Source: Pseudomonas putida S13.1.2 (GTDB lineage: Bacteria > Pseudomonadota > Gammaproteobacteria > Pseudomonadales > Pseudomonadaceae). From it: a stretch of 64,000 bases of DNA. The translations under genes and the position numbers were made by a program. The stretch is taken from assembly GCF_000498395.2 (NCBI RefSeq), contig NZ_CP010979.1, forward strand, positions 496,001 to 560,000. Direction: 5' to 3'. Shown one piece after another: positions 19,701-27,316 of this stretch. Under the pieces are notes generated by a model. It was not told the DNA's origin, did not search any database, and saw only the letters and a list, made by a program, of their open reading frames with translations. The stretch's first letter is position 1. Each line of letters opens with the position of its first letter.

Positions 19701-20403
19701 CGCAGAGGTGTACAGCGTCTACCAGGAGCGCCTGGCGTCACGCTATCCCATCGATCCGGCCGGGCCGGATGTCTCGCTCAAGGACTTTGAAGCCTTCTTC
19801 GGCCCACAAGGGCAGCTCAAGCGCTTCCAGGACCAGTACCTCACGGTGTTCCTCAAAGACAACCTCGATGCGCTGTACTCCAGCGCCAACGATGGGTATC
19901 TGGTTCGTCCGCAGGTCATGAGCCAGCTCAAACAGGCAGAAGCCATCCGTAACGCGTTCTTCGACAACCGCGGCGAGTTGAATGTGAGCTTCGGGCTGGA
20001 GCCGGTGGCCATCAGCAACGGGCTGCGCGGCAGCGTCTTTGGCCTGGATGGTCAACTGCATGCGTTCGCAGATCGGGGCAAGGAGCCAATCGGCATGACG
20101 TGGCCAGGCCCTGCTGGGGAAAGCGGGCATAGCCGGGTCACCTTGGTGCAAGCAGCGGGCACTACTGTCAGCCAGGGCTATCACGGTCCCTGGTCGTTCT
20201 ACCGCTTGCTCAGCCAGGGCGGATTGAACGCCCGAACGCTTACCAGCGTCGATCTCAGCTTCAAGATTGCCGGCGACACCGCGCGCTATAAATTCCACGC
20301 CACGGGTGCGAACAACCCCTTCACGCGCCCGCTTTTCTCAGGCTTCGCCCTCCCGCAACGGCTACTGCGTGAAGGCATTGCCCATGAAGTCGCTGAGCGG
20401 TAG
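16726..20403 (+). CDS. tssM: T6SS membrane-complex protein TssM (IcmF family)
   Basis: About 1225 residues from the ATG at 16726, which follows a TAAGG ribosome site; upstream in-frame starts to 16621 give a non-typical N terminus. Two N-terminal membrane segments (about 18-40 and 55-75) precede a GTPase-like domain with a Walker A motif GEENAGKS (about residue 136) and LIDPPGEF. A third membrane segment lies near residues 500-525. The large periplasmic region ends with the TssM C-terminal domain containing WPGPAG and GPWSFYRLLSQG. TssM spans the inner membrane and periplasm and contacts TssJ and TssL. It is the only plus-strand T6SS gene here. Confidence 0.95.
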   Translation: MKVKQDNLLRALSLLQRQAMPVVVVAVVLGIAAGIVWLWGWGPEWRWRYQQPLADLPVRIAATVLLAVVPLLAWSVQVHRRNRSILREQQRQQREVQDPCLVYEQAQQRSLDSSLARLLDNQGGSRHRYEVPWYLILGEENAGKSSFVSRSDQRFALTRTERSATQRVSIDPDLAFGIDWWIGDDAVLIDPPGEFISQPERPVPVAEPVRPPSASDADSEGETTEGAQEPAARAEPAESIGLPPRIERRLWQHMIGWLAQNRSRRPLNGVVLLVDMVKLFGQSAKQRRDLAFVLRARLTELGAELGTRLPLYVVMSKFDLLEGFEELFAQLPARDREEVQGFTFTLESVKDFDAWLEELAAAYLSFIERLGNQLMSATANVPHISRKNTYSLLKELSGAQSMLLSFLGDVLGSDRYSTPALVRGLYFSSVYQRGEVRNLLADASARAFAFTPPALSTKPQGTSVVYFAQQLLQRVVYPEAGLAGDNQKVVQHKARLLKGGAVAAGVCGLVMVSGWLYFYSVNRDKAQHVLEKSHAFTNTSTDAKGDSTGRSLLVPLNEIRDAVSLYGDYRSGWTVFTDMGLYQGKAIGPQVDQAYLNALARRFLPAIASGLAATIKQAVPGSDAQLSALRIYRMIEDRGNRRPELVEQWMAREWQKAYPGQGQLQAALMRHLTYALTYADVELPEYRQVVAEAQQQLRKLPLAQRVYISLRQQAQEQLHGELDLRNEIGPAFDIVYVPLAERDHQAAVDANLALAPLLTASGFRDYFDQQSRNVADLALIDQWVLGERRTLDYSDVDRQALTERLRALYSADYIDSWRRVLNQFSVTEFADLTHALSVLEQVTGPAAPMRRLLETVRSNTLIYPQVADSEKQSAADQQGRVQAMGIYRSFAGLSGMLDVQGDKPSFYDETLQAISAVYDYAKAVQDNPNRGKAALAVALSRFSEKEPDPIRNLQRISTGLPEPLNRHVRQLAEQTSQVLMVMALRELEQRWDAEVYSVYQERLASRYPIDPAGPDVSLKDFEAFFGPQGQLKRFQDQYLTVFLKDNLDALYSSANDGYLVRPQVMSQLKQAEAIRNAFFDNRGELNVSFGLEPVAISNGLRGSVFGLDGQLHAFADRGKEPIGMTWPGPAGESGHSRVTLVQAAGTTVSQGYHGPWSFYRLLSQGGLNARTLTSVDLSFKIAGDTARYKFHATGANNPFTRPLFSGFALPQRLLREGIAHEVAER

Positions 20404-20421
20404 GTGGTCGGCAGGACAAAG

Positions 20422-20454
20422 AAATCCCGATGCCAGTGCCCTGGATCGGGATTT
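20422..20454. terminator. Bidirectional terminator between tssM and tssK
   Basis: A perfect 10-base stem AAATCCCGAT (20422-20431) / ATCGGGATTT (20445-20454) with a 13-base loop sits between the convergent tssM and tssK stops. It is followed by T residues on the plus strand and preceded by A-rich sequence, so it can end transcripts from both sides. Confidence 0.75.
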
Positions 20455-20475
20455 TTACTGGGCTATGACACAATT

Positions 20476-21810
20476 TCAGTCCGGCCTGATCGCCCAGAAC
20501 TGCATCTCCAGATTTGGGAATTGCCCGGCGATATGAAAACCGAAGCCACTGGCCTTCTTGAACTGCTGCCAGCTTTCATGCTGCCGGTCGAGCTCGAAGT
20601 AGACGAAGCCGGAGTGATGGGGCAGGTAGCGGGGTGTGACCAGTTGCGGGATAAGCGGTACGCCGGGCATCTGTAGTTGGATGAAATGTGGTAGTTGCTC
20701 GATGGACGTGACCTTGCCTTGCTGCTGAAACTTCTTGCGCAGTTCCTCGGCCGGCAGGTCGGCCCGCACCGCCAGGATAAAGGTCGCATACTCCAGCAGT
20801 TTGCGCTCGTGCAGGGTTGCGGTCAGGACGCCGTACTGTTGCTCCTGAATCGGCAGCGACACGGCACGTGGTTGCAGGATGGTGCTAAGCGATCGGCGCA
20901 GGGTTTGCTCCAGCATGAGGAATGAGCCAGCCAGGTCATCGTGTTGGTAGGCGGGGTATTCCAGCGGCAGCCGGCCATCGTCGGTGAAGGTCGCCAGCTC
21001 ACCACAGGCTTGCTCCAGGGCGATGTGTAACTGCTCAGGGTGCACGTTGCGGCGGCGTGCCAGGTGATGGAAATACGGATGCAGCCGATTCAGCGCCTGT
21101 AACAACGCGAAGTCAGTGACATCTGCAATACCGGACTGCCCCGGTGAGCAAATGCGCTCTGCGAGGTTGCGCGCACGTTCACGCATCAGCTGTGACGCTT
21201 CTTCCAGGAAGCCCAACAGGGCGGGCGCGGCCTTGAGTGAGAGGCTGGTGGGGTAGCAGCGCTGATCGAGTAGCACGCTGCCGTCGGGGCGTTTGTCCAG
21301 CACCTTGGTCATGGCCAGGCAGCTGTAGGCGCTGTTGTCATCGTCCTGAAGCTTGATCTGCAGGTTCGGAACGGCGACATCGAGTATCGTCGAGTCGCCA
21401 CTGCCACCATGGTTGTCCATGACTGGCACACCCTTGGCAATGAACCGGCCGTCCACGTCATTATCGGGCCAGCGTACCTGCGCTGCGCCGGTTGCATGCA
21501 AGGGCAGGGCAAGGAACACGACCTTGTTCGCGACCCCGGGCGGGATTTCCAGCGGCGCAGGCGCAGGCATGTCACCAGGAATGTCGAAGACCGTGCCGTC
21601 GGGCATCACGCCACGGGCACGGGTGATCGCAATCTTTCCAAAGCTCAGGTATTCGGCGTTCAGTTCCAGTTCGCTGAACCCATAGAACGCATCGTTCAAA
21701 CTGGAGACACGTTGTTGCAGTGCCGATTCGGCGGCGTAGGCCATTTGTTGAAAATGCTGGGGTTTGACGAACAGGCCTTCCTTCCACAGGACGGCGTTGC
21801 GGGAGCTCAT
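20476..21810 (-). CDS. tssK: T6SS baseplate subunit TssK
   Basis: A 444-residue TssK (VasE/ImpJ family). The N terminus VLWKEGLFVKPQHFQQ is the hallmark of the family. The body has the HPEQLHIALEQACGELATF segment and a C-terminal head containing PGVPLIPQLVTPRYLPHHSGFVYFEL in consecutive pieces. TssK links the baseplate to the membrane complex through TssL and TssM. It is the last gene of the minus-strand set tssG-fha-tssJ-tssK and converges on tssM, with a bidirectional terminator between them. Confidence 0.95.
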   Translation of the reverse strand: MSSRNAVLWKEGLFVKPQHFQQMAYAAESALQQRVSSLNDAFYGFSELELNAEYLSFGKIAITRARGVMPDGTVFDIPGDMPAPAPLEIPPGVANKVVFLALPLHATGAAQVRWPDNDVDGRFIAKGVPVMDNHGGSGDSTILDVAVPNLQIKLQDDDNSAYSCLAMTKVLDKRPDGSVLLDQRCYPTSLSLKAAPALLGFLEEASQLMRERARNLAERICSPGQSGIADVTDFALLQALNRLHPYFHHLARRRNVHPEQLHIALEQACGELATFTDDGRLPLEYPAYQHDDLAGSFLMLEQTLRRSLSTILQPRAVSLPIQEQQYGVLTATLHERKLLEYATFILAVRADLPAEELRKKFQQQGKVTSIEQLPHFIQLQMPGVPLIPQLVTPRYLPHHSGFVYFELDRQHESWQQFKKASGFGFHIAGQFPNLEMQFWAIRPD

Positions 21811-21835
21811 AAGTTTCTACCTTTAATGGATGGCG

Positions 21836-22618
21836 TTATGGGTCACGGCGTAATTCGCTGTCGTGCCGAAGCTCGACGCCGTTGTTTTCGAAGTGAACAT
21901 GTACCGTATGGTTGTAACCGCGCGGCTGGATGCGAACGGTGTCCTTCCAATTGCCTTGGGGGTCATCGGCCAATCGAGCGATGACCGCGATGTAGCGAGT
22001 GCGTTCGTTGAGTTCTTCATGTTCGATGAACTTGAAATGGCCTGGCATCAAGCGGTAGTCGTCGACGCTGATCAACGTGGTACCCAGGGCTTTGTCCAGG
22101 TCTTCTTCAACTTGCTCATAGGTGGCATCCAGCAACAGTGAGTCATCTCTGAGCTGCAGGATTTTGAAGGCGATGGAGGATGGGGGTTGCCGCTGTGGCT
22201 TTTGGCTGGTCTCCAGGGGCAGGTCGGGCACAATGGCCGTGTAGCTAGCCAGTGCTGCAGGCCCATTCGCCTCGTTGATGGCTCGCTCTCCCTCGATAGA
22301 CGCGGGGTAGTTTTCCTGCAACTGTTCGGCCAGTGAACTCAGCTTTTCAGTCAGCCCTTCTGCATCTGTGGCATCCAAGCTTGCCGTGAGCTGCCCTAAA
22401 GGGGCTGGCGATGCAGTTTGTGCTTTTGCGACAACCTGTGTTGCCGGCAGGGGCGCTGGCAGGTCTACGGCATATAGGCTCAGGCCCAGATGGCTGATGT
22501 CTTGATTGGGGCCGCCGATAGGCAGCGTCGGGTCCGCCAGTACTTGGTAAATCTTGCTGATCGATGTGCATCCATTGAGTGCCAGGCAGACGAGCAGCAA
22601 ACCGATGGGCCTGTTCAT
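21836..22618 (-). CDS. tssJ: T6SS outer-membrane lipoprotein TssJ
   Basis: A 260-residue lipoprotein. The signal peptide ends in the lipobox LNGC with the lipidated cysteine at residue 17. The C-terminal part carries the TssJ beta-sandwich with the MPGHFKFIEHEELNERTRYIAVIARL region that contacts TssM. It is longer than the minimal TssJ (about 150-180 residues) because of an Ala/Gln/Pro-rich insertion in the middle. It starts at the end of the FHA gene with a 4-base overlap, so the two are translationally coupled. Confidence 0.9.
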   Translation of the reverse strand: MNRPIGLLLVCLALNGCTSISKIYQVLADPTLPIGGPNQDISHLGLSLYAVDLPAPLPATQVVAKAQTASPAPLGQLTASLDATDAEGLTEKLSSLAEQLQENYPASIEGERAINEANGPAALASYTAIVPDLPLETSQKPQRQPPSSIAFKILQLRDDSLLLDATYEQVEEDLDKALGTTLISVDDYRLMPGHFKFIEHEELNERTRYIAVIARLADDPQGNWKDTVRIQPRGYNHTVHVHFENNGVELRHDSELRRDP

Positions 22619-23187
22619 CGCACCTCCTCGCCGAAGATTCCAGCGATCGCCGGGTCAATCCGGCCGTGTGCGGCCTTGTCGAGATAGGCCAGCGGATCGC
22701 GCTCATCCTCTGCCTCAGGCGCCGAGGTGCGATGAACGCACACTGTTTCGGTAACCGGAGCACCGAGCACCTGAAGCGGGCACATCACTTGTGTATTTTG
22801 TAATGGCGAGAGCGGGTTATGGGCGCCTGAGTGCTCTGGCGTCTGCTCATCCACGCTGAGCAGGCGGATGGCAATGTGGTAGTCACCGATCTGCAGCCTG
22901 TCATTGTGTCTGAGGCGAATGCGCGTGCCTGGGAGCAGCACGGTGTCATTGTCATTCATGAAGCTGTCGCCACTGTGGTCGATGACGCAGAAGTGCCCTT
23001 CATGCCAAATGATTTCGCAGTGCACTGGCAGGATGCGGGTCGCGCGATCATGCAGCCGCCAAGCGCCCTGACTGCCGATGGTGCCCCCGGCCCGATCAAA
23101 TCGATGCAGCGGCTCGCTGCCATGTAACAGCCTTTGCGGATTGAGGACGGTGAGGGTGATGCTGACGGGGAGAACATGTGTACTCAT
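22615..23187 (-). CDS. FHA-domain T6SS accessory protein (Fha/TagH-like)
   Basis: A 190-residue protein with an N-terminal forkhead-associated domain (about 15-105) including the GGTIGSQGAWRL, HCEIIWHEGHFCVIDHS and NDNDTVLLPGTRIRLRHND segments. FHA domains bind phosphothreonine and in T6SS clusters Fha helps post-translational activation or baseplate assembly. This version is short and lacks a long C-terminal region. No PpkA kinase or PppA phosphatase gene is in the window. The gene overlaps both tssG and tssJ by 4 bases. Confidence 0.88.
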   Translation of the reverse strand: MSTHVLPVSITLTVLNPQRLLHGSEPLHRFDRAGGTIGSQGAWRLHDRATRILPVHCEIIWHEGHFCVIDHSGDSFMNDNDTVLLPGTRIRLRHNDRLQIGDYHIAIRLLSVDEQTPEHSGAHNPLSPLQNTQVMCPLQVLGAPVTETVCVHRTSAPEAEDERDPLAYLDKAAHGRIDPAIAGIFGEEVR

Positions 23188-24197
23188 GCACGTACCGTGA
23201 TGCGGATGGGGGGAGGTGTGGGGGCTTTGCGGTCAGCAATGAAGCTGGTCCAGCCCAGGTGGGTACCATGCTCGGCTCTGAGGCTGAAGGGCGGTGCTTC
23301 CTCGGCGCGCATGCGCAACTGCAGGTCATACGCCCCGACATCGCGTAGCAAAAAATCCACCAGCCGGGCCAGGCGGTGGTAGTTGTCGCCGCTGGGGAGA
23401 AATGCGCGGAACTGCTGCTGATCCAGGCCCGCGATCACAATGGTGAATTTGCTGCTGCGTGACTGGGCGCTGCCGCCCACCAGGAAGTTGTCGTTGAGCG
23501 CGCAGTTGCGCGTGCCCAGCCCGTTGCGTTGCGACTGCGGAATCAACACGGTGCGTTTCTCGAACTCGCGGATGCTGACTTGTTGCAGGTCGAAACAGTG
23601 CGCGATCATCCCTGCCACCATGCCGGGTGAGCGGCTGCGGCTGGCGATCATGCCGACAAAGCTCAGCAACCGGCTCCAGGGCAGCGGGGTGGCGCCACGC
23701 AGCGCTGCATCTTCCAGGCCGATCATGGCGAAGATGTAACGGGAGAAACCGTCTGTCGCGCCCGGCTGGAAGCGCCGGTAGTAGCGGTACTTGCGCCAGC
23801 CCTGGTGCAGCAGGGTATGCAGGCGATGGTTGAAGAAGTCGAGGAATGCTGGGCGCAGACCAATGCCCTGTGCGTGCTCGTAAGCAATATCGTCAAGGTA
23901 GTAGCTGGGCAGGGGGGAATCGGTGCCATGCAGACCGAGAAACGTCGCCTGGACCCGGTAGCGGTCATCGCCTATGCGATCTGCACGCAGCACGTCGGCG
24001 ACAGGGAACGCGAGACGTGGCGTTACGTTCAATCGCAATCGCCGGCGCGTTTCGCGAGAGGGCGGTCGCTGCTCCAGATCATCGCCGTGCAGTTGATGCA
24101 GCAGTTCCAGCAGCTGGAAGTACGAGTACTGATGGGCCTCATTCAACACAATGTCCGCCGCAGGACGAACGTGCTGTTTGTCTGATTCATCGTCCAC
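23184..24197 (-). CDS. tssG: T6SS baseplate subunit TssG
   Basis: A 337-residue TssG (VasB/ImpH family) with the typical YFQLLELLHQL N-terminal region, the FLGLHGTDSPLPSYYLDDI motif, FLDFFNHRLHTLLHQGWRKYR and the C-terminal FLPSGDNYHRLARLVDFLL segment. TssG packs between two TssF copies in the wedge. It leads the minus-strand operon tssG-fha-tssJ-tssK. The normal tssEFG neighbourhood is broken up, since tssE is not present and tssF is distant. Confidence 0.94.
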   Translation of the reverse strand: MDDESDKQHVRPAADIVLNEAHQYSYFQLLELLHQLHGDDLEQRPPSRETRRRLRLNVTPRLAFPVADVLRADRIGDDRYRVQATFLGLHGTDSPLPSYYLDDIAYEHAQGIGLRPAFLDFFNHRLHTLLHQGWRKYRYYRRFQPGATDGFSRYIFAMIGLEDAALRGATPLPWSRLLSFVGMIASRSRSPGMVAGMIAHCFDLQQVSIREFEKRTVLIPQSQRNGLGTRNCALNDNFLVGGSAQSRSSKFTIVIAGLDQQQFRAFLPSGDNYHRLARLVDFLLRDVGAYDLQLRMRAEEAPPFSLRAEHGTHLGWTSFIADRKAPTPPPIRITVRA

Positions 24198-24437
24198 GTG
24201 AAGTTCTCAAGTCGTGAGGGTTCAAGAGACTTGCCCCTTGCATGCTAATTTTTTGTAGGAATAGTTACCGCAATAAGCTCACTAGTTAAACAAGGTGCGA
24301 GGGCAATTTTTCCTAACTAAAGAAAAACCATGCATTGAGGGAGCGCTCTCGGTCGAGCACAGAAGTGTAAGGAGATGTTTGCTTATTGCCGCTGGATCTC
24401 AATTGCGCGGGAGGCGGTATTATGTAATCCGCTTATG
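24198..24437. other. Intergenic region upstream of tssG
   Basis: About 240 bases that should contain the tssG operon promoter on the minus strand. A GTAGGAAT half-site lies at 24255-24262 and a TTCCTAAC half-site at 24310-24317, resembling the palindrome between tssF and tssM. I see no RNA gene or convincing small gene here. Confidence 0.35.
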
Positions 24438-25112
24438 CTATTTAGACAACTCACCACGACCATCTTCAGCCATCAGTGAGTGACGCTTGCTCTTGACCGC
24501 AAGTGCCAACGCTTGATACATATCCATCCGTGCGAACTGTTCCACCGTACAAGCACCATTGTTCAGGCAAGCATCAGCTCTGATCGGTCGCGTCGGCCCA
24601 ATGCGGCTTGCCTGATCAGCTCTGGCAACCATCGGCAATGCACTCTGGCGCAACAGGTCCTTGATTTGTAGTGGAGTGAGATCAGGGTTGATGGAAATCA
24701 TCGCAGCGACCACGCCAGTGACTAGCGCTGCTGCATACGAGGTGCCGCAGCCTACGCCACGCCCGACCCACCCTACGGTTGGTTCAGGGGGATTCGGGCA
24801 TGCGGCAGCACTGATGTCGATACGAGGGCCAACATTGGAGCTGCGACGAGGCACGGCGAAACGAGGGTCAGCAACATCCACAACCTGGCCACTTCGCTGA
24901 TGCCCACCGACCACTCCATCGATCACTACATTTGGATGTCCCTGATTTGTACCTCGCACATGCGCGCACCACTGTTGAAAGCCGCCGCTATGGCTACGAC
25001 TAGAGGGTGCGAGATCATCTATTCGTAACGTGTCGAATGCTTCAGCCCCGCAGGTCATGAGGATCGCCGCCCAGGCCGATACATTCAAAATTCGTTTGTT
25101 CATTTCTGCCAC
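24438..25112 (-). pseudogene. Truncated subtilisin-like (S8) serine protease
   Basis: A 224-residue reading frame whose C-terminal half contains the S8 nucleophile motif GTSYAAALVTGVVAAM followed by LTPLQIKDLLRQSA, as in the end of subtilisin-type proteases. The catalytic aspartate and histidine motifs expected in the first 150 or so residues of a complete enzyme are missing, and the frame has no room for them before its start. It is most likely a 5'-deleted remnant. It sits exactly at the junction between the T6SS and T3SS loci. Confidence 0.6.
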
Positions 25113-25351
25113 TTCCCTACCGCTGTCAGGAAGTGCCCGAAGTACCTTCTTCTGATTCGCTCAGGTCAGCTTCCTCTCTGACCCTGACCCTAAATCGCTT
25201 GGCTATGTCTGCCTACTGGCAAAAATGTCAGTTCCGCGCAAGCGGCTCCGCCAACGCGGCCGGTTCTGCGCGGTCGAGAAATATTCCCAGGGGTAGGTCC
25301 ACCCACGTCCATTGTGCGCACCGTTATTGCTGCCCTGTACCAGATACCGGA

Positions 25352-26029
25352 CTACCTGGGCATGTCGCTGGTCACATCAGCAGGCATTTTGGAAAGCTCG
25401 GGTGCGCTCAACAGGTCTACTGCGGACAGCAACGCATCGGGTTCGATGGGGCCTTCCAGGATCAGGGTGTGCTGGGTGTGATTGTCGATCAGGCGCAGGG
25501 TTGGTGTGGCGTTCAATCCGTTGTGCAAGGCTGCCGCTTGCTGAGCTGCCACGGTGAGGGCTGCCTGCTCGTCTGCCAGGCAGCGTTGCAGTGAAGGATT
25601 GGCCCCAGGGTAGGACGTGCCAGCAGCCAACCCCTGGCCCTTGCCCTGGGTATGCAAGTAGACCCACACCACTGCTCCCCAGAACCCCTCACGGCCTTTG
25701 AACTGGCCCACGCACTCAGCCAGCCGCGCTTCGCGACTGGCCGCAGGTTCGGGCTGCGGTAATGGCAGGTTATGCCAAGCCAGGTTGACGTGATCGTTGG
25801 TGACGATCCAGCGCTGCAGTTGCGGCAGGTAGACCCGGCAATGCGGGCATTCGAGGTCGGCGTAGAGGGCGATTGTGAAGCGTGCTTCGGGATTGCCATA
25901 GATCCCCGGTGGGCTGTCATTCGCAGCGGAGCGCAAGGGTAGCGGTAGCCACCAGCACAGCGCCAGACCCGCGATGGTGAGCCAACCGCAGGTCCATTTC
26001 AGGTTGTGTGCCGGTATCCGTTTGCGCAT
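25352..26029 (-). CDS. DsbA/thioredoxin-fold thiol oxidoreductase
   Basis: A 225-residue protein with an N-terminal membrane or signal segment (about 15-35) followed by a thioredoxin fold bearing the active-site motif CPHC in ALYADLECPHCRVYL. A later NATPTLRLI segment supplies the cis-proline loop. Proteins like this form or shuffle disulfides in the periplasm and are often carried on conjugative or genomic islands. It lies between the protease remnant and the T3SS regulator, so it could assist folding of secretion components, but no sequence evidence ties it to either system. Confidence 0.8.
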   Translation of the reverse strand: MRKRIPAHNLKWTCGWLTIAGLALCWWLPLPLRSAANDSPPGIYGNPEARFTIALYADLECPHCRVYLPQLQRWIVTNDHVNLAWHNLPLPQPEPAASREARLAECVGQFKGREGFWGAVVWVYLHTQGKGQGLAAGTSYPGANPSLQRCLADEQAALTVAAQQAAALHNGLNATPTLRLIDNHTQHTLILEGPIEPDALLSAVDLLSAPELSKMPADVTSDMPR

Positions 26030-26204
26030 GGTGCCGCTCCTGGCAGTCCCAGGTAAAAGGGCTCGATACCGTGGGCCCGGTCGTCATCCTGGGCCTTGCG
26101 GATCGCCCTATCGGGACCGCTGTTGCCGTGTTGCTGCATGACGATATGACGGGTGTTTTTGTCCTCAGGTTCCGTCATTGTCAGGGCCAGTTAGAAACTC
26201 GGCA

Positions 26205-26303
26205 GCCTTTCGCGGGCTCGCCCACACAGATATAGCGTATTCACGCACCGCACGCGCAACCTGTGGGAGCGGGCGAGCCCGCGAAGGGCCGCAACGCGGC
26301 CCC
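26205..26303. repeat. REP pair (inverted extragenic palindromes)
   Basis: Two inverted copies of a Pseudomonas-type REP: CTTTCGCGGGCTCGCCCACA near 26207 and TGTGGGAGCGGGCGAGCCCG near 26262, the latter followed by CGAAGGGCCGCAACGCGGCC. The core matches the REP copies at 54.2 kb and 63-64 kb. It lies in the 480-base gap before the T3SS regulator, in which I found no gene. Confidence 0.75.
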
Positions 26304-26511
26304 AAATTGCTTTATGCCTTCTAAATGTGATCCTTCAATTATTCCCTGCGCTTGAAGACGAGTTCCATGTCATAAGGGGCCACTAATGACATGCACAAGC
26401 GTGACGTTTCTGACGGGACGCAACGGCGACCTGTTTGATAGGCGCTAGTGCCCATCCATTGGCAATGGCCATCAGTTTCTCATCAAGATTGTTCGGTGGA
26501 TCTTCATCATA

Positions 26512-27312
26512 GTGGCTGGGAATGTATTCCGGGTGATTGTGATGGTGGTAGCTGATGTGGGAGCAGGCGAAAAACCGGACTCAGCTGTCACCCTGAGGCA
26601 TTGGTGTGCCGTTGTTAAGTCTGGTGAGCAAGTTCTTCGTATTCGCAATGGTCGTGACATTTTGTGCCTGGCGCATCGCGAGCATTCGGCCCCATTGTGC
26701 CTGGCGCCTGGGTGGCAGGGTTTGTTGGTTTTACGTCCCGGGTTGCAAGTGCTCAGTGGAAGTGCCTGGGTGCTCCCGTTGTCGCAAATGAGTCTTTTCA
26801 AATTGCAGTTTTTTATCGATCAGGGGGGCGTGACTGGGGTGCGGCCTGCTCGAAGCGAGCCCTGGGCCGTGCTGAGCGAAGGTCGTAGCCAGGGAGGGGC
26901 GGCACCGGGCCTGGAATCCTGGTATCTCAGCCTTGCGTTGCAGGGTGATGTGGCCTATCGAGCTTTCGCCTGGCATTTGCGCAGTAGTGAGAGTTATCAA
27001 CTGCTCGGTTTTTTGTTGGAGCAAGGTTCGGGTAGGGAAAAGCTTCAAGACCTTGCGGGTCGTTATGGCGTATCGGTCTCGCACTTCAGAAGGCTTTGCC
27101 GTCAAGCGCTGGGTGGTGCAGCCAAGTCCGAGTTGCGAGGGTGGCGTACGGCCCGGGCGCTTCTGAGCATGGCTGAAGGTGCTGCTTCCCTCACGGACGT
27201 TGCCTTGGAGTTTGGTTATGCCTCTTCCTCGCATTTTTCCAAAGAGATTCGAGAGCTGGTCGGGGTTGCGCCGAGTAGTTTGATCGATATAACCCGCCTT
27301 TCGAGCGAATGA
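26512..27312 (+). CDS. AraC-family T3SS regulator (InvF-like)
   Basis: A protein of about 266 residues if it starts at GTG 26512; the ATG at 26542 is an alternative. The C-terminal ~100 residues form the double helix-turn-helix: LQDLAGRYGVSVSHFRRLCRQAL and LTDVALEFGYASSSHFSKEIREL. The region and its position directly before the secretin gene match InvF of SPI-1-type systems. InvF acts with the SicA chaperone to switch on effector and translocator genes once secretion begins. A SicA-like gene is present at 38.7 kb, so the same feedback circuit is plausible. Confidence 0.85.
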   Translation: MAGNVFRVIVMVVADVGAGEKPDSAVTLRHWCAVVKSGEQVLRIRNGRDILCLAHREHSAPLCLAPGWQGLLVLRPGLQVLSGSAWVLPLSQMSLFKLQFFIDQGGVTGVRPARSEPWAVLSEGRSQGGAAPGLESWYLSLALQGDVAYRAFAWHLRSSESYQLLGFLLEQGSGREKLQDLAGRYGVSVSHFRRLCRQALGGAAKSELRGWRTARALLSMAEGAASLTDVALEFGYASSSHFSKEIRELVGVAPSSLIDITRLSSE

Positions 27313-27316
27313 ACTC

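Noticed and set aside
24295..24483. 62-residue plus-strand gene upstream of tssG
   Set aside because: No ribosome site or recognisable feature; it runs into the end of the protease remnant on the other strand.
26008..26235. 75-residue plus-strand gene overlapping the thiol oxidoreductase start
   Set aside because: It overlaps the start of a clear gene on the other strand, ends inside a REP element and resembles no family.
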